Shown: piece by piece, positions 1 through 6,504 of the stretch | How the letters are laid out: each line of letters begins with the position of its first letter | How positions within the stretch are numbered: position 1 is the first letter of the stretch | Source: an uncultured Lachnospiraceae bacterium | GTDB lineage: Bacteria > Bacillota_A > Clostridia > Lachnospirales > Lachnospiraceae | DNA length: 7,754 nt | Direction: 5' to 3' | NCBI GenBank assembly: GCA_900553635.1 | Contig: USDU01000121.1 | Span: forward strand, 1-7,754 | Position numbers and translations under genes: made by a program | The notes under the pieces: model-generated | Told to the model about the DNA's origin: nothing | What the model saw: only the letters and a program-made list of their open reading frames with translations | Database searches by the model: none

Positions 1-2
1 TG

Positions 3-1055
3 TGGGTCAGCGCATTCTTCGGAATGGCTACCATCTACGGCGAGGCAACCCTGGCCCAGGAATATAAGACCAAGAAAGATGGAGAAGTGACCGGAGGACC
101 GGTTTACTACATCCATCAGGCATTTAAAGGAACCTTTGGACGGGTGTTGGCCGTGATTTTCGCCATTTTTATTATTCTGGCCCTGGGCTTCATGGGCAAT
201 ATGGTACAGTCCAACTCTATCGGCGCGGCATTTTCCGGCGTCTTTGAATCCCGGAATATCAATATCCCGCCGGTAGCCATTGGTATCATTCTGGCTGTGA
301 TTGCGGCGTTCATCTTCGTAGGCGGCACCACCAGACTGGCGGCTGTGGTAGAGAGAATCGTGCCGTTCATGGCGGGCATCTATATCGTGGGAAGCCTGAT
401 TCTGATTGGCATGAACATCACCGCACTTCCGGGCGCGTTCAAAATGATTTTCGTGGGCGCGTTCAATCCGACCGCGGTAGTCGGCGGTGCGGCAGGTATC
501 ACCGTGCGGGAAGCCATCCGTTACGGCGTGGCCCGTGGACTTTTCTCCAATGAGGCTGGTATGGGTTCCACGCCCCACGCCCACGCGCGGGCAGCGGCGA
601 AGAATCCCCATGAGCAGGGACTGACAGCTATGATCAGCGTGTTCATTGATACATTTATCGTACTGAACCTGACCGTATTCTCTGTGCTGACCACCGGAGC
701 CATGGATTCCGGCAAAGGCGGTATCGCCCTGACCCAGGAAGCATTTATGAGAGGCTTCGGAAGCTTCGGCGACATTTTCGTAGCGATTTGTCTTCTGTTC
801 TTCGCCTTCTCTACCGTGCTGAGCTGGCATTTCTTCGGACAGATTAACGTGCAGTATCTGTTCGGTAAGAAAGCAGTCAAGGTTTACTCCATCATCGTTG
901 TAGCCTTTATCATCGTAGGCTCCACCCTGAAGGTAGACCTGGTATGGGAACTGGCTGATTTCTTCAACGGTTTGATGGTTATCCCGAATGCCATGGCGCT
1001 TCTGGCCTTGAGCGGCGTGGTTGCGGGAATCAGTAAAAAATACGGAAAAAAATAA
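3..1055 (+). CDS. Alanine/glycine:cation symporter (AGCS) family protein, 5'-truncated by window edge
   Basis: This is a secondary transporter of the inner membrane that imports a small neutral amino acid (typically alanine or glycine) with Na+ or H+. The frame is open to the left edge and begins with WVSAFFGM, a conserved internal AGCS segment, so the ATG at 24 is an internal methionine and roughly the first 100 residues are missing (family members are usually 450-480 aa). About 350 residues are visible. The best family marker is the segment at roughly 529-603, which reads ARGLFSNEAGMGSTPHAHAR and matches the AGCS signature around RGLFSNEAGMGS. Several hydrophobic helices follow (for example 760-850 and 880-1035), and the protein ends in a basic KKYGKK tail. 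It is a monocistronic-looking end: a hairpin terminator follows within 15 bp. The exact substrate and coupling ion cannot be read from the sequence. Confidence 0.95.
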   Translation, partial: WVSAFFGMATIYGEATLAQEYKTKKDGEVTGGPVYYIHQAFKGTFGRVLAVIFAIFIILALGFMGNMVQSNSIGAAFSGVFESRNINIPPVAIGIILAVIAAFIFVGGTTRLAAVVERIVPFMAGIYIVGSLILIGMNITALPGAFKMIFVGAFNPTAVVGGAAGITVREAIRYGVARGLFSNEAGMGSTPHAHARAAAKNPHEQGLTAMISVFIDTFIVLNLTVFSVLTTGAMDSGKGGIALTQEAFMRGFGSFGDIFVAICLLFFAFSTVLSWHFFGQINVQYLFGKKAVKVYSIIVVAFIIVGSTLKVDLVWELADFFNGLMVIPNAMALLALSGVVAGISKKYGKK

Positions 1056-1068
1056 AATGAAAAAGTCC

Positions 1069-1109
1069 ACCGTCGGCAGCGAATATATTACGATGCCGGC
1101 GGTATTTTT
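1069..1109 (+). terminator. Rho-independent terminator after the AGCS symporter gene
   Basis: The arm at 1069-1078 (ACCGTCGGCA) pairs along its full 10 bp, with one G-U pair, with 1094-1103 (TGCCGGCGGT). The loop is 15 nt, and the run ATTTTT follows at 1104-1109. It lies just past the symporter stop codon and before the pyrH promoter, so it separates the two transcription units. Confidence 0.8.
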
Positions 1110-1151
1110 ATGCTTTCAGGGCGGAAAAGAGAAATCTTACGCAATCCCTCA

Positions 1152-1181
1152 TTGAAATAGGGTGGGAATGTGTGATATACT
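1152..1181 (+). promoter_or_regulatory. Probable sigma-A promoter of the pyrH operon (extended -10)
   Basis: The -35 box TTGAAA lies at 1152-1157, followed by an 18-nt spacer and the -10 box TATACT at 1176-1181. The -10 is preceded by TG one base upstream (1173-1174), giving an extended -10 element. The expected transcription start is near 1188, leaving a leader of about 45 nt before the pyrH start codon. It sits directly after the terminator of the upstream gene. An inverted repeat overlaps the -10 box and the start site (separate entry). Confidence 0.7.
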
Positions 1182-1192
1182 AAATCTAGTAT
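1177..1192. repeat. Perfect inverted repeat over the pyrH -10 box and start site
   Basis: ATACTA at 1177-1182 and TAGTAT at 1187-1192 are exact reverse complements separated by 4 nt. The left arm overlaps the -10 box and the right arm covers the predicted transcription start, a position where a repressor could act. The arms are short and A/T-rich, so a chance origin is quite possible. Confidence 0.45.
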
Positions 1193-1195
1193 TGA

Positions 1196-1211
1196 GCAGT
1201 GCGTGCGCTGC
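1196..1211 (+). other. Small hairpin in the pyrH leader
   Basis: Positions 1196-1201 (GCAGTG) pair with 1206-1211 (CGCTGC) as six pairs, one of them G-U, around a CGTG tetraloop. It lies six bases upstream of the pyrH Shine-Dalgarno tract. No U-tract follows, so it is not a terminator. It may stabilise the 5' end of the message or have no role. Confidence 0.4.
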
Positions 1212-1232
1212 GGACTAAAAGGAGATCCGAAC

Positions 1233-1928
1233 ATGAAACGAGTATTACTGAAATTAAGCGGTGAGGCTCTCGCAGGTGAGAAGCACACGGGCTTTGATGA
1301 GGCTACGGTTTTGGGCGTGGCGAAGCAGGTCAAGACCCTGGTGGACGATGGCATTCAGGTGGGCATTGTCATTGGCGGCGGCAATTTCTGGAGAGGCCGT
1401 ACCAGCGAGAATATGGAGCGTACCAAGGCGGACCAGATTGGCATGCTGGCTACGGTTATGAACTGTATCTATACCTCTGAGATTTTCCGTTCCGTGGGAA
1501 TGAAGACGCAGGTATATACCCCCTTTGTATGCGGCGGTTTTGCAAAACTGTTTACCAAGGATGATGCAGTAGCGTTCCTGGAGGAGGGCGGCGTAGCGTT
1601 CTTTGCGGGCGGTACCGGACACCCCTATTTCTCCACAGATACCGGTACGACCCTTCGCGCCATTGAGATCGAGGCCGACGTAATTCTGCTGGCCAAGGCC
1701 ATCGACGGCGTATACGACAGCGACCCGAAGGTGAATCCGAACGCCAAAAAGTATGACGAGATTTCCATCGCTGAGGTGGTTGACAAGCGTCTGGCTGTGA
1801 TGGATCTGACCGCTTCCATCATGTGTATGGAGAATAAGATGCCGATGCTGGTATTCGGTCTTGAAGGAGAGAACAGCATCGTAGACACTGTAAGAGGTAA
1901 ATTCAACGGAACCAGGATTACCGTATAA
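1233..1928 (+). CDS. pyrH: UMP kinase (uridylate kinase)
   Basis: This cytosolic enzyme phosphorylates UMP to UDP with ATP, feeding UTP and CTP synthesis. It belongs to the bacterial amino-acid-kinase fold and normally forms hexamers. The ATG at 1233 gives MKRVLLKLSGEAL, the conserved PyrH N-terminus, and has AAAAGGAGAT ending 8 nt upstream. An in-frame GTG at 1203 would add ten unconserved residues and has no good ribosome binding site. Visible motifs are the K7/S9/G10 phosphate loop, GGGNFWRG at residues 48-55, DQIGM at 67-71, GGTGHP at 126-131, and IDGVYDSDP at 157-165 in the nucleotide site. The 231-aa length is slightly below the E. coli enzyme (241 aa) but within family range. It is the first gene of the operon here, with its own promoter rather than one shared with tsf. 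frr follows 21 bp later. The product assignment is secure. Confidence 0.98.
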   Translation: MKRVLLKLSGEALAGEKHTGFDEATVLGVAKQVKTLVDDGIQVGIVIGGGNFWRGRTSENMERTKADQIGMLATVMNCIYTSEIFRSVGMKTQVYTPFVCGGFAKLFTKDDAVAFLEEGGVAFFAGGTGHPYFSTDTGTTLRAIEIEADVILLAKAIDGVYDSDPKVNPNAKKYDEISIAEVVDKRLAVMDLTASIMCMENKMPMLVFGLEGENSIVDTVRGKFNGTRITV

Positions 1929-1949
1929 AATAAATCGGAGGATTTCAAC

Positions 1950-2504
1950 ATGGATGAGAGATTAAAAGTATATGAAGAAAAAATGACAAAGTCTTACGAC
2001 GCTATGATTCGTGAGTTCACAGCTATCCGCGCAGGCCGTGCCAATCCGCATGTACTGGACAAGCTGAAGGTAGATTACTACGGAACCCCGACCCCGATTC
2101 AGCAGGTTGGTAATATCTCCGTGCCGGAGCCCAGAATGCTGCAGATTCAGCCCTGGGAGAAGAGCCTGATTAAGGCCATCGAGAAGGCGATTATGACTTC
2201 TGATTTAGGTATCACGCCGTCCAACGACGGTACTGTGATCCGTCTGGTATTCCCGGAGCTTACCGAGGAGCGCAGAAAAGATCTGGTAAAGGATATCAAG
2301 AAGAAGGGAGAGGCTGCCAAGGTAGCTATCCGCAATATCCGCCGTGACGCCAACGAAGTATTCAAAAAGCAGAACAAGGCCAATGAGATTTCCGAGGATG
2401 ATATGAAGGATCTGGAGACCAAGACACAGAAGATGACGGACAAATACATTGCTGATATTGATAAGGCAGTGGATGAGAAGTCCAAGGAGATCATGACCGT
2501 ATAA
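1950..2504 (+). CDS. frr: Ribosome recycling factor
   Basis: RRF acts in the cytosol after translation termination, when with EF-G it splits the post-termination 70S ribosome. The 184-aa protein matches the family length almost exactly (E. coli 185). It shows the N-terminal helix of the three-helix bundle with FTAIRAGRANPHVLDKLKVDYYG, the beta-domain stretch with PIQQVGNISVPEPRMLQIQPWE, and the second and third long helices including LTEERRKDLVK and RNIRRDANEVFKK. These are highly conserved in the family, as is the charged, coiled-coil-forming C-terminal half. The start codon is preceded by CGGAGGA. The gene lies 21 bp after pyrH, the near-universal pyrH-frr pair, and is almost certainly on the same message. 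Downstream is the largest gap of the operon. Confidence 0.98.
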   Translation: MDERLKVYEEKMTKSYDAMIREFTAIRAGRANPHVLDKLKVDYYGTPTPIQQVGNISVPEPRMLQIQPWEKSLIKAIEKAIMTSDLGITPSNDGTVIRLVFPELTEERRKDLVKDIKKKGEAAKVAIRNIRRDANEVFKKQNKANEISEDDMKDLETKTQKMTDKYIADIDKAVDEKSKEIMTV

Positions 2505-2529
2505 GGGTCTTTACGCAAAAAAATAAGAG

Positions 2530-2561
2530 GGGACGGGTGGTGTATTTGTGCTGCCCGTCCC
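2530..2561. other. Strong hairpin in the frr-uppS spacer; terminator-like only on the minus strand
   Basis: GGGACGGG at 2530-2537 pairs perfectly with CCCGTCCC at 2554-2561. Three further inner pairs (two of them G-U) are possible at 2538-2540/2551-2553, leaving a 10-nt loop. In the + direction an A-rich tract precedes it (2517-2526) and no T-run follows, so it should not terminate the operon. Read on the minus strand it is followed by CTCTTATTTTTTT, the layout of an intrinsic terminator. No minus-strand gene is seen to its right until lrgB. Confidence 0.6.
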
Positions 2562-2562
2562 A

Positions 2563-2591
2563 TTGTGCGATTCAAGGACATTGTATACAAT
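2563..2591 (+). promoter_or_regulatory. Possible internal promoter before uppS
   Basis: TTGTGC at 2563-2568 is a weak -35 box. After a 17-nt spacer comes TACAAT at 2586-2591, a -10 box differing from consensus at one base. The predicted start near 2598 gives a leader of about 25 nt to uppS. A perfect 14-bp palindrome covers the -10 box. Spacing is optimal but the -35 box matches at only three positions, so this is a moderate call. Confidence 0.4.
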
Positions 2592-2592
2592 G
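2579..2592. repeat. Perfect 14-bp palindrome upstream of uppS, candidate operator
   Basis: CATTGTATACAATG reads identically on both strands and contains the core TTGTATACAA. It overlaps the putative -10 box of the uppS promoter. Gapless palindromes with such a core resemble operators of dimeric winged-helix repressors such as GntR-family proteins. That link is by resemblance only, and no regulator gene lies in the window. Confidence 0.5.
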
Positions 2593-2607
2593 CCGCAACA
2601 GACACAT

Positions 2608-2613
2608 GGAGGA
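2608..2613 (+). promoter_or_regulatory. Ribosome binding site that fixes the uppS start
   Basis: GGAGGA lies 9 nt before the ATG at 2623. It supports that start over two upstream in-frame candidates, the TTG at 2548 and the ATG at 2590, which would add residues not found in the family. Confidence 0.8.
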
Positions 2614-2622
2614 AGTAAAAAT

Positions 2623-3342
2623 ATGGAAAAAGATATCAAGATTCCGCAGCATGTGGCCATCATTCTGGACGGTAATGGCCGCTGGGCCAAATCCAAAGGC
2701 ATGCCCCGCAACTACGGCCATGCCCAGGGAGCCAAAACGGTGGAAACCATCTGCCGGGAAGCCTGGAATATGGGCATCAAATACCTGACAGTTTACGCCT
2801 TTTCCACAGAGAACTGGAAGCGTCCCCAGGACGAGGTGGACGCGCTGATGAAGCTTCTGCGGAACTATATGAAGAACTGTCTGAAGACCGCGGAGAAGAA
2901 TCACATGCGGGTTCGCGTGATCGGCGACAAGACCGGACTGGCGGAGGATATCCGGAAGAGTGTGGCGGAGCTGGAGGAGGCGTCGAAGGATAACGACGGC
3001 CTGAATTTCCAGATTGCCATTAACTACGGCAGCCGGGACGAAATGGTACGAGCCATGAAGAAAATGGCGGCAGATCGGGACGCTGGAAAATTAAGCGCAG
3101 CGGATATCAGCGAGGAGACCTTTGCGGAGTATCTGGATACCGCAGGCATCCCGGATCCGGATCTTCTGATCCGCACCAGCGGGGAGCAGCGGCTGTCCAA
3201 TTATCTCTTATGGCAGCTGGCTTATTCCGAGTTTTATTTTACCGACATACACTGGCCGGATTTTTCCAAAGAGGAGCTGGAAAAGGCTGTTCTGGCATAT
3301 AATAAGCGTGACCGGCGTTACGGCGGCGTAAGGGAGGAATAA
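2623..3342 (+). CDS. uppS: Undecaprenyl diphosphate synthase (cis-prenyltransferase)
   Basis: This membrane-associated enzyme condenses eight isopentenyl diphosphates onto farnesyl diphosphate in cis, making the C55 carrier used for peptidoglycan and other wall polymers. The 239-aa protein carries all family signatures. HVAIILDGNGRWAK holds the Mg2+-binding aspartate at D16, FSTENW lies at residues 60-65, and R184-T-S-G-E-Q-R190-L-S192 is the pyrophosphate-binding segment. This is followed by LLWQLAYSE with the metal-binding glutamate E203. D16, R184, R190, S192 and E203 correspond to E. coli D26, R194, R200, S202 and E213 with a constant shift of ten. The gene starts 118 nt after frr. Its stop is one base from the cdsA start, so the two are probably translationally coupled. 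It may be read both from the pyrH promoter and from its own weak promoter. Confidence 0.97.
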   Translation: MEKDIKIPQHVAIILDGNGRWAKSKGMPRNYGHAQGAKTVETICREAWNMGIKYLTVYAFSTENWKRPQDEVDALMKLLRNYMKNCLKTAEKNHMRVRVIGDKTGLAEDIRKSVAELEEASKDNDGLNFQIAINYGSRDEMVRAMKKMAADRDAGKLSAADISEETFAEYLDTAGIPDPDLLIRTSGEQRLSNYLLWQLAYSEFYFTDIHWPDFSKEELEKAVLAYNKRDRRYGGVREE

Positions 3343-3343
3343 G

Positions 3344-4153
3344 ATGAAGTCGTTTTTTACAAGGCTGATAAGCGGTATTGTACTGCTGGCGATTATTATT
3401 TCCACCGGTATCGTGGGCGGCCCGGTGCTGTTCGGATTCACACTGCTGATTTCCCTGATTGGATACTGGGAGTTCCTGAAGGTATTTGGCCTGGAGAAAA
3501 AAGCGCCGGGTATCTGGGGCATGATTTTCGTGGTGCTTTATTACGGAACTGTATACATGGGCGAGGCTCTGAATCTGGCGGGTCCGCTGTTTCTGGTCAC
3601 TTTCCTGATGGTGCTGATGAGCGTCTATGTGGTGACCTTTCCGAAGTATAAGACTGATGAAATTACTGCGCCGTTTTTCGGACTGGTCTATGTGGCGCTG
3701 ATGCTTTCATTTCTGTACCAGACCCGTATGGTTCCCATTGAGGGAAAGAATACGCCTATCGTGTATTTCCTGATTTTTATCTGCTCCTGGGGCTGCGATA
3801 CCTGCGCCTACGCGGTGGGTATGCTCATCGGAAAGCACAAAATGGCTCCGATTTTGAGTCCGAAGAAATCCATTGAGGGCGGCATCGGCGGTATCGTGGG
3901 CGCGGCGCTTTTAGGCGCCATCTACGGTATGATTTTTGACCTGGACATCCGGGGCTGCGTGATTCTGTGCGCGGCAGGCGGAGCAGTATCCCAGATTGGC
4001 GATCTGGCGGCTTCCGCGATCAAGCGAAATCATAACATTAAGGACTATGGACATCTGATTCCGGGTCATGGCGGTATTCTGGATCGGTTCGACAGTGTTA
4101 TTTTTACCGCACCGATTATTTATGCGCTGACCCTGCTGGTGTTCAGTCGATAA
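3344..4153 (+). CDS. cdsA: Phosphatidate cytidylyltransferase (CDP-diacylglycerol synthase)
   Basis: This integral membrane enzyme converts phosphatidic acid and CTP to CDP-diacylglycerol and pyrophosphate, the branch point for all phospholipid head groups. The 269-aa protein is very hydrophobic, with about eight or nine predicted membrane segments spread from residue 8 to 266. The family signature runs from S224 to D250: S-A-I-K-R, then K233-D234, then PGHGGILDRFD with H242-G-G and D247-R-F-D250. This matches the PROSITE CDS pattern S-x-x-K-R...K-D...H-G-G-x-x-D-R-x-D. A second conserved loop, SPKKSIEGG, lies near residues 170-180. The ribosome binding site AGGGAGGAA lies inside the last codons of uppS, and only one base separates the two genes. 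The cdsA-dxr spacer is 27 bp. The assignment is firm. Confidence 0.97.
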   Translation: MKSFFTRLISGIVLLAIIISTGIVGGPVLFGFTLLISLIGYWEFLKVFGLEKKAPGIWGMIFVVLYYGTVYMGEALNLAGPLFLVTFLMVLMSVYVVTFPKYKTDEITAPFFGLVYVALMLSFLYQTRMVPIEGKNTPIVYFLIFICSWGCDTCAYAVGMLIGKHKMAPILSPKKSIEGGIGGIVGAALLGAIYGMIFDLDIRGCVILCAAGGAVSQIGDLAASAIKRNHNIKDYGHLIPGHGGILDRFDSVIFTAPIIYALTLLVFSR

Positions 4154-4180
4154 GTTCCAAAAGACAATGAGGAGAATACG

Positions 4181-5323
4181 ATGAAAAAAATAGCAATCTT
4201 GGGCTCTACGGGCTCCATCGGAACCCAGACCCTGGAAGTGGCGAGAAATAACGGTGATCTGGAGATTGTATCTCTGGCAGCCGGAAGCAATATCAAAAAA
4301 CTGGAAGAGCAGATTAGGGAATTCCATCCCCGTCTGGTGGCAGTCTGGACTGAGGAAAAGGCGAAGGAGCTGCGCGACGCGGTAAAGGATCTGGACGTGA
4401 AGGTGGTATCCGGTATGGATGGCCTCATAGAGGTCTGCACCCTGCCGGAGGCGGAAATTGTCGTGACGGCCATTGTGGGAATGATAGGAATCGTTCCTAC
4501 TATCGCGGCCATGAAGGCAGGAAAGGATATCGCGCTGGCCAATAAGGAAACATTGGTAACCGCAGGGCATATCATTATACCACTGGCGAAAGAGACCGGC
4601 GTGAAAATTCTGCCGGTGGACAGCGAGCACAGCGCCATTTTCCAATGCCTGAACGGTGAAAACCGCAGCCAGCTTAAGAAAATTCTGTTGACAGCCTCCG
4701 GCGGACCTTTCCGTGGAAAGAAGCTGGAGGATCTGAAGAATATCCAGGTGGAGGACGCCCTGAAGCATCCCAACTGGGCCATGGGCCGGAAGATTACCAT
4801 CGATTCTTCTACTCTGGTGAATAAGGGTCTGGAAATGATGGAGGCCAAATGGCTTTTTGGCGTGGAACCAAAGGATATCCAGATCGTGGTACAGCCCAAA
4901 AGCATCATCCATTCCATGGTGGAATTTGTGGACGGCGCGGTGATTGCCCAGCTTGGCACACCGGATATGAAGCTGCCGATTCAGTATGCCCTGTATTACC
5001 CGGAGCGGCGTTTTCTGCCGGGTGATCGTCTGGATTTCTGGAAATTGCAAGAGATTACCTTTGAAAAGCCGGATATGGAAACGTTCCGGGGGCTGAAGCT
5101 TGCCTTTGACGCAGCTGCGGCGGGCGGTTCCATGCCTACGGTCTACAATGCGGCCAATGAGCGGGCGGTAGCCAAATTTCTGGATCGGAAGATTGCGTAT
5201 CTGCAGATTCCGGAGATTATCGAGACCTGTATGGGGCATCATAAAGTAAAAGAGAATCCGTCTGTGGAAGAGATTCTGGATACAGAGCAGGCGGTATACG
5301 AATTTATCGAAAGCAGGTGGTAA
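4181..5323 (+). CDS. dxr: 1-deoxy-D-xylulose 5-phosphate reductoisomerase
   Basis: This is the first committed enzyme of the MEP pathway: it rearranges and reduces DXP to 2-C-methyl-D-erythritol 4-phosphate with NADPH, supplying isopentenyl diphosphate to UppS. The family is the target of fosmidomycin. The 380-aa protein is of typical length. The NADPH-binding motif GSTGSIG lies at residues 8-14 and ANKETLV near 120-126. The divalent-metal ligands appear as D147-S-E149 and E218. Substrate-site residues S173 (in ASGGPF), H196 and W199 (in HPNW), S209, N214 and K215 are all present at a constant shift of 13 from the E. coli positions. No catalytic residue is missing. The start codon follows GAGGAGAA, and the stop codon is one base before the rseP start. 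Confidence 0.98.
   Translation: MKKIAILGSTGSIGTQTLEVARNNGDLEIVSLAAGSNIKKLEEQIREFHPRLVAVWTEEKAKELRDAVKDLDVKVVSGMDGLIEVCTLPEAEIVVTAIVGMIGIVPTIAAMKAGKDIALANKETLVTAGHIIIPLAKETGVKILPVDSEHSAIFQCLNGENRSQLKKILLTASGGPFRGKKLEDLKNIQVEDALKHPNWAMGRKITIDSSTLVNKGLEMMEAKWLFGVEPKDIQIVVQPKSIIHSMVEFVDGAVIAQLGTPDMKLPIQYALYYPERRFLPGDRLDFWKLQEITFEKPDMETFRGLKLAFDAAAAGGSMPTVYNAANERAVAKFLDRKIAYLQIPEIIETCMGHHKVKENPSVEEILDTEQAVYEFIESRW
5315..5320 (+). promoter_or_regulatory. Ribosome binding site supporting the TTG start of rseP
   Basis: AGGTGG occupies the last codons of dxr, four bases before the TTG at 5325. No ATG or GTG in this frame precedes the HEFGH motif, so the TTG with this site is the best start. The arrangement suggests that rseP translation depends on ribosomes finishing dxr. 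Confidence 0.65.
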
Positions 5324-5324
5324 G

Positions 5325-6356
5325 TTGAAGATTATACTTGCGCTTCTGATATTCAGCCTGATCGTGCTGTTTCATGAGTTTGGTCATTTCCTGCTGGCGA
5401 AGCGGGGCGGTATCGGCGTGACAGAGTTTTCCTTAGGGATGGGGCCAAGACTGTTCAGCAAGCAGATTGGCGAGACCAGATATTCCGTAAAGCTTCTGCC
5501 CTTCGGCGGTTCCTGCATGATGGTGGGAGAGGACGGGGAGAGCAACGAGGAGAATTCCTTTGGCAGCAAGTCCGTCTGGACCCGGATTTCCGTGGTGGCG
5601 GCAGGCCCCATTTTCAACTTTATACTGGCTTTTTTCCTGGCTCTGTTCATCGTCGGCAGCATCGGCTATGACGCGCCGGATATCGTGGCGGTCATGGACG
5701 GCTATCCGGCGGCGGAGGCGGGCATGCAGCCGGGAGACCGGATTGTGCAGATGAATAAGACACATATCCACGTGTACCGGGAGGTCAGTCTCTACGTGCA
5801 GATGCATCAGGGAGAGACTGTGACTGTGACCTATGAGCGGAATGGCCAGCGCCACGCGGTGACACTGGAGCCGAAAATGAGCGAGTATGGCACGTATCTG
5901 CTGGGCTTTCAGGGCTCCGGTGTGCGGACAAAAGGAAATGTTTTCCAGACGGTATATTACAGCGCTTATGAGGTGAAATACTGGATCAGCACCACGCTGA
6001 AGAGTCTGGCTATGATGTTCCACGGCCAGGTGAGCGCCGACGATATTTCCGGTCCGGTGGGAATTGTGAATACCATTGGAGAAACCTATGAGGCCAGCAA
6101 GTCGGACGGCGGTTTCTACGTATGGCTGAATATGCTGAATATTTCGATTCTCCTGTCAGCCAACCTGGGCGTGATGAATCTGCTGCCGATTCCGGCGCTG
6201 GACGGCGGACGGCTGGTGTTTCTCTTTCTGGAAGTCCTGCGACGCGGTAAACGAATCGACCCGGAGAAGGAAGGCATGGTGCATTTTGTGGGGCTGATGC
6301 TTCTGATGGCATTGATGCTGGTGGTAATGTTCAATGATTTCCGGAATATTTTGTAG
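5325..6356 (+). CDS. rseP: RseP/RasP-type site-2 intramembrane metalloprotease with PDZ domain
   Basis: This zinc protease sits in the cytoplasmic membrane and cuts substrates within the bilayer, classically anti-sigma factors after a first site-1 cleavage (RseA in E. coli, RsiW for B. subtilis RasP) and remnant signal peptides. The 343-aa protein starts with a TTG. Its first membrane helix contains the zinc motif H17-E-F-G-H21. A second helix region begins with RISVVAAGPIFNF (residues 87-99). A PDZ domain spans about 118-186, with AAEAGMQPGDRI at 129-140. The C-terminal metal-site motif NLLPIPALDGGR carries D293, and a last helix lies at about 315-338. The length fits compact Gram-positive RasP rather than the double-PDZ enterobacterial form. 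It is the last gene of the + strand run, one base after dxr. Its substrate here is unknown; no anti-sigma factor is in the window. Confidence 0.96.
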   Translation: MKIILALLIFSLIVLFHEFGHFLLAKRGGIGVTEFSLGMGPRLFSKQIGETRYSVKLLPFGGSCMMVGEDGESNEENSFGSKSVWTRISVVAAGPIFNFILAFFLALFIVGSIGYDAPDIVAVMDGYPAAEAGMQPGDRIVQMNKTHIHVYREVSLYVQMHQGETVTVTYERNGQRHAVTLEPKMSEYGTYLLGFQGSGVRTKGNVFQTVYYSAYEVKYWISTTLKSLAMMFHGQVSADDISGPVGIVNTIGETYEASKSDGGFYVWLNMLNISILLSANLGVMNLLPIPALDGGRLVFLFLEVLRRGKRIDPEKEGMVHFVGLMLLMALMLVVMFNDFRNIL

Positions 6357-6378
6357 AAGCATTGAAAAAGGATGCTTC
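6356..6378 (+). other. Short hairpin overlapping the rseP stop codon
   Basis: GAAGCAT at 6356-6362 and ATGCTTC at 6372-6378 are exact reverse complements with a 9-nt loop. No T-run follows on the + strand, so it is a poor terminator. It may protect the 3' end of the message. The first base is the last base of the rseP stop codon. Confidence 0.45.
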
Positions 6379-6454
6379 AAAAAGGAAAAAATGCCGAGAT
6401 GAACGGAAAACGGAAAATACGGACTGTGAGCAGATGTACCGAAGTATAAGAAAA

Positions 6455-6492
6455 CGGGAAGGACTTTTGAGAGCCTTCCCGCTTTTGTTTGT
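6455..6492. terminator. Terminator between convergent rseP and lrgB, possibly bidirectional
   Basis: CGGGAAGG at 6455-6462 pairs perfectly with CCTTCCCG at 6474-6481 around an 11-nt loop. On the + strand CTTTTGTTTGT follows. On the minus strand the stem is followed by TTTTC from the complement of 6450-6454. It is the likely end of the pyrH-rseP operon and could also stop transcripts of lrgAB, whose stop codon lies about 25 bases away. The rest of 6379-6504 shows no gene. Confidence 0.75.
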
Positions 6493-6504
6493 CAATGCAA
6501 TATT

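Noticed and set aside
1177..1192. FapR-type fatty-acid regulator site at the pyrH promoter
   Set aside because: The FapR site has the order TTAGTA then TACTAA. This repeat has ATACTA then TAGTAT, the opposite polarity, so the match is only superficial.
2548..2622. N-terminal extension of uppS from TTG 2548 or ATG 2590
   Set aside because: The extra residues are not family-like and run through the hairpin and palindrome region. The ATG at 2623 has GGAGGA at ideal distance and begins just before the conserved HVAIILDGNGRW motif.
4120..4959. A second minus-strand open frame of 279 codons opposite dxr
   Set aside because: It overlaps the previous shadow in another frame and is antisense to dxr. 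Its composition is Ser- and Arg-rich and unlike a real protein.
3911..5242. A 443-codon open frame on the minus strand opposite cdsA and dxr
   Set aside because: It lies entirely antisense to two genes with complete catalytic motifs. The translation is rich in His, Arg and Gln with no recognisable domain, and there is no convincing ribosome binding site. It is a codon-bias shadow.
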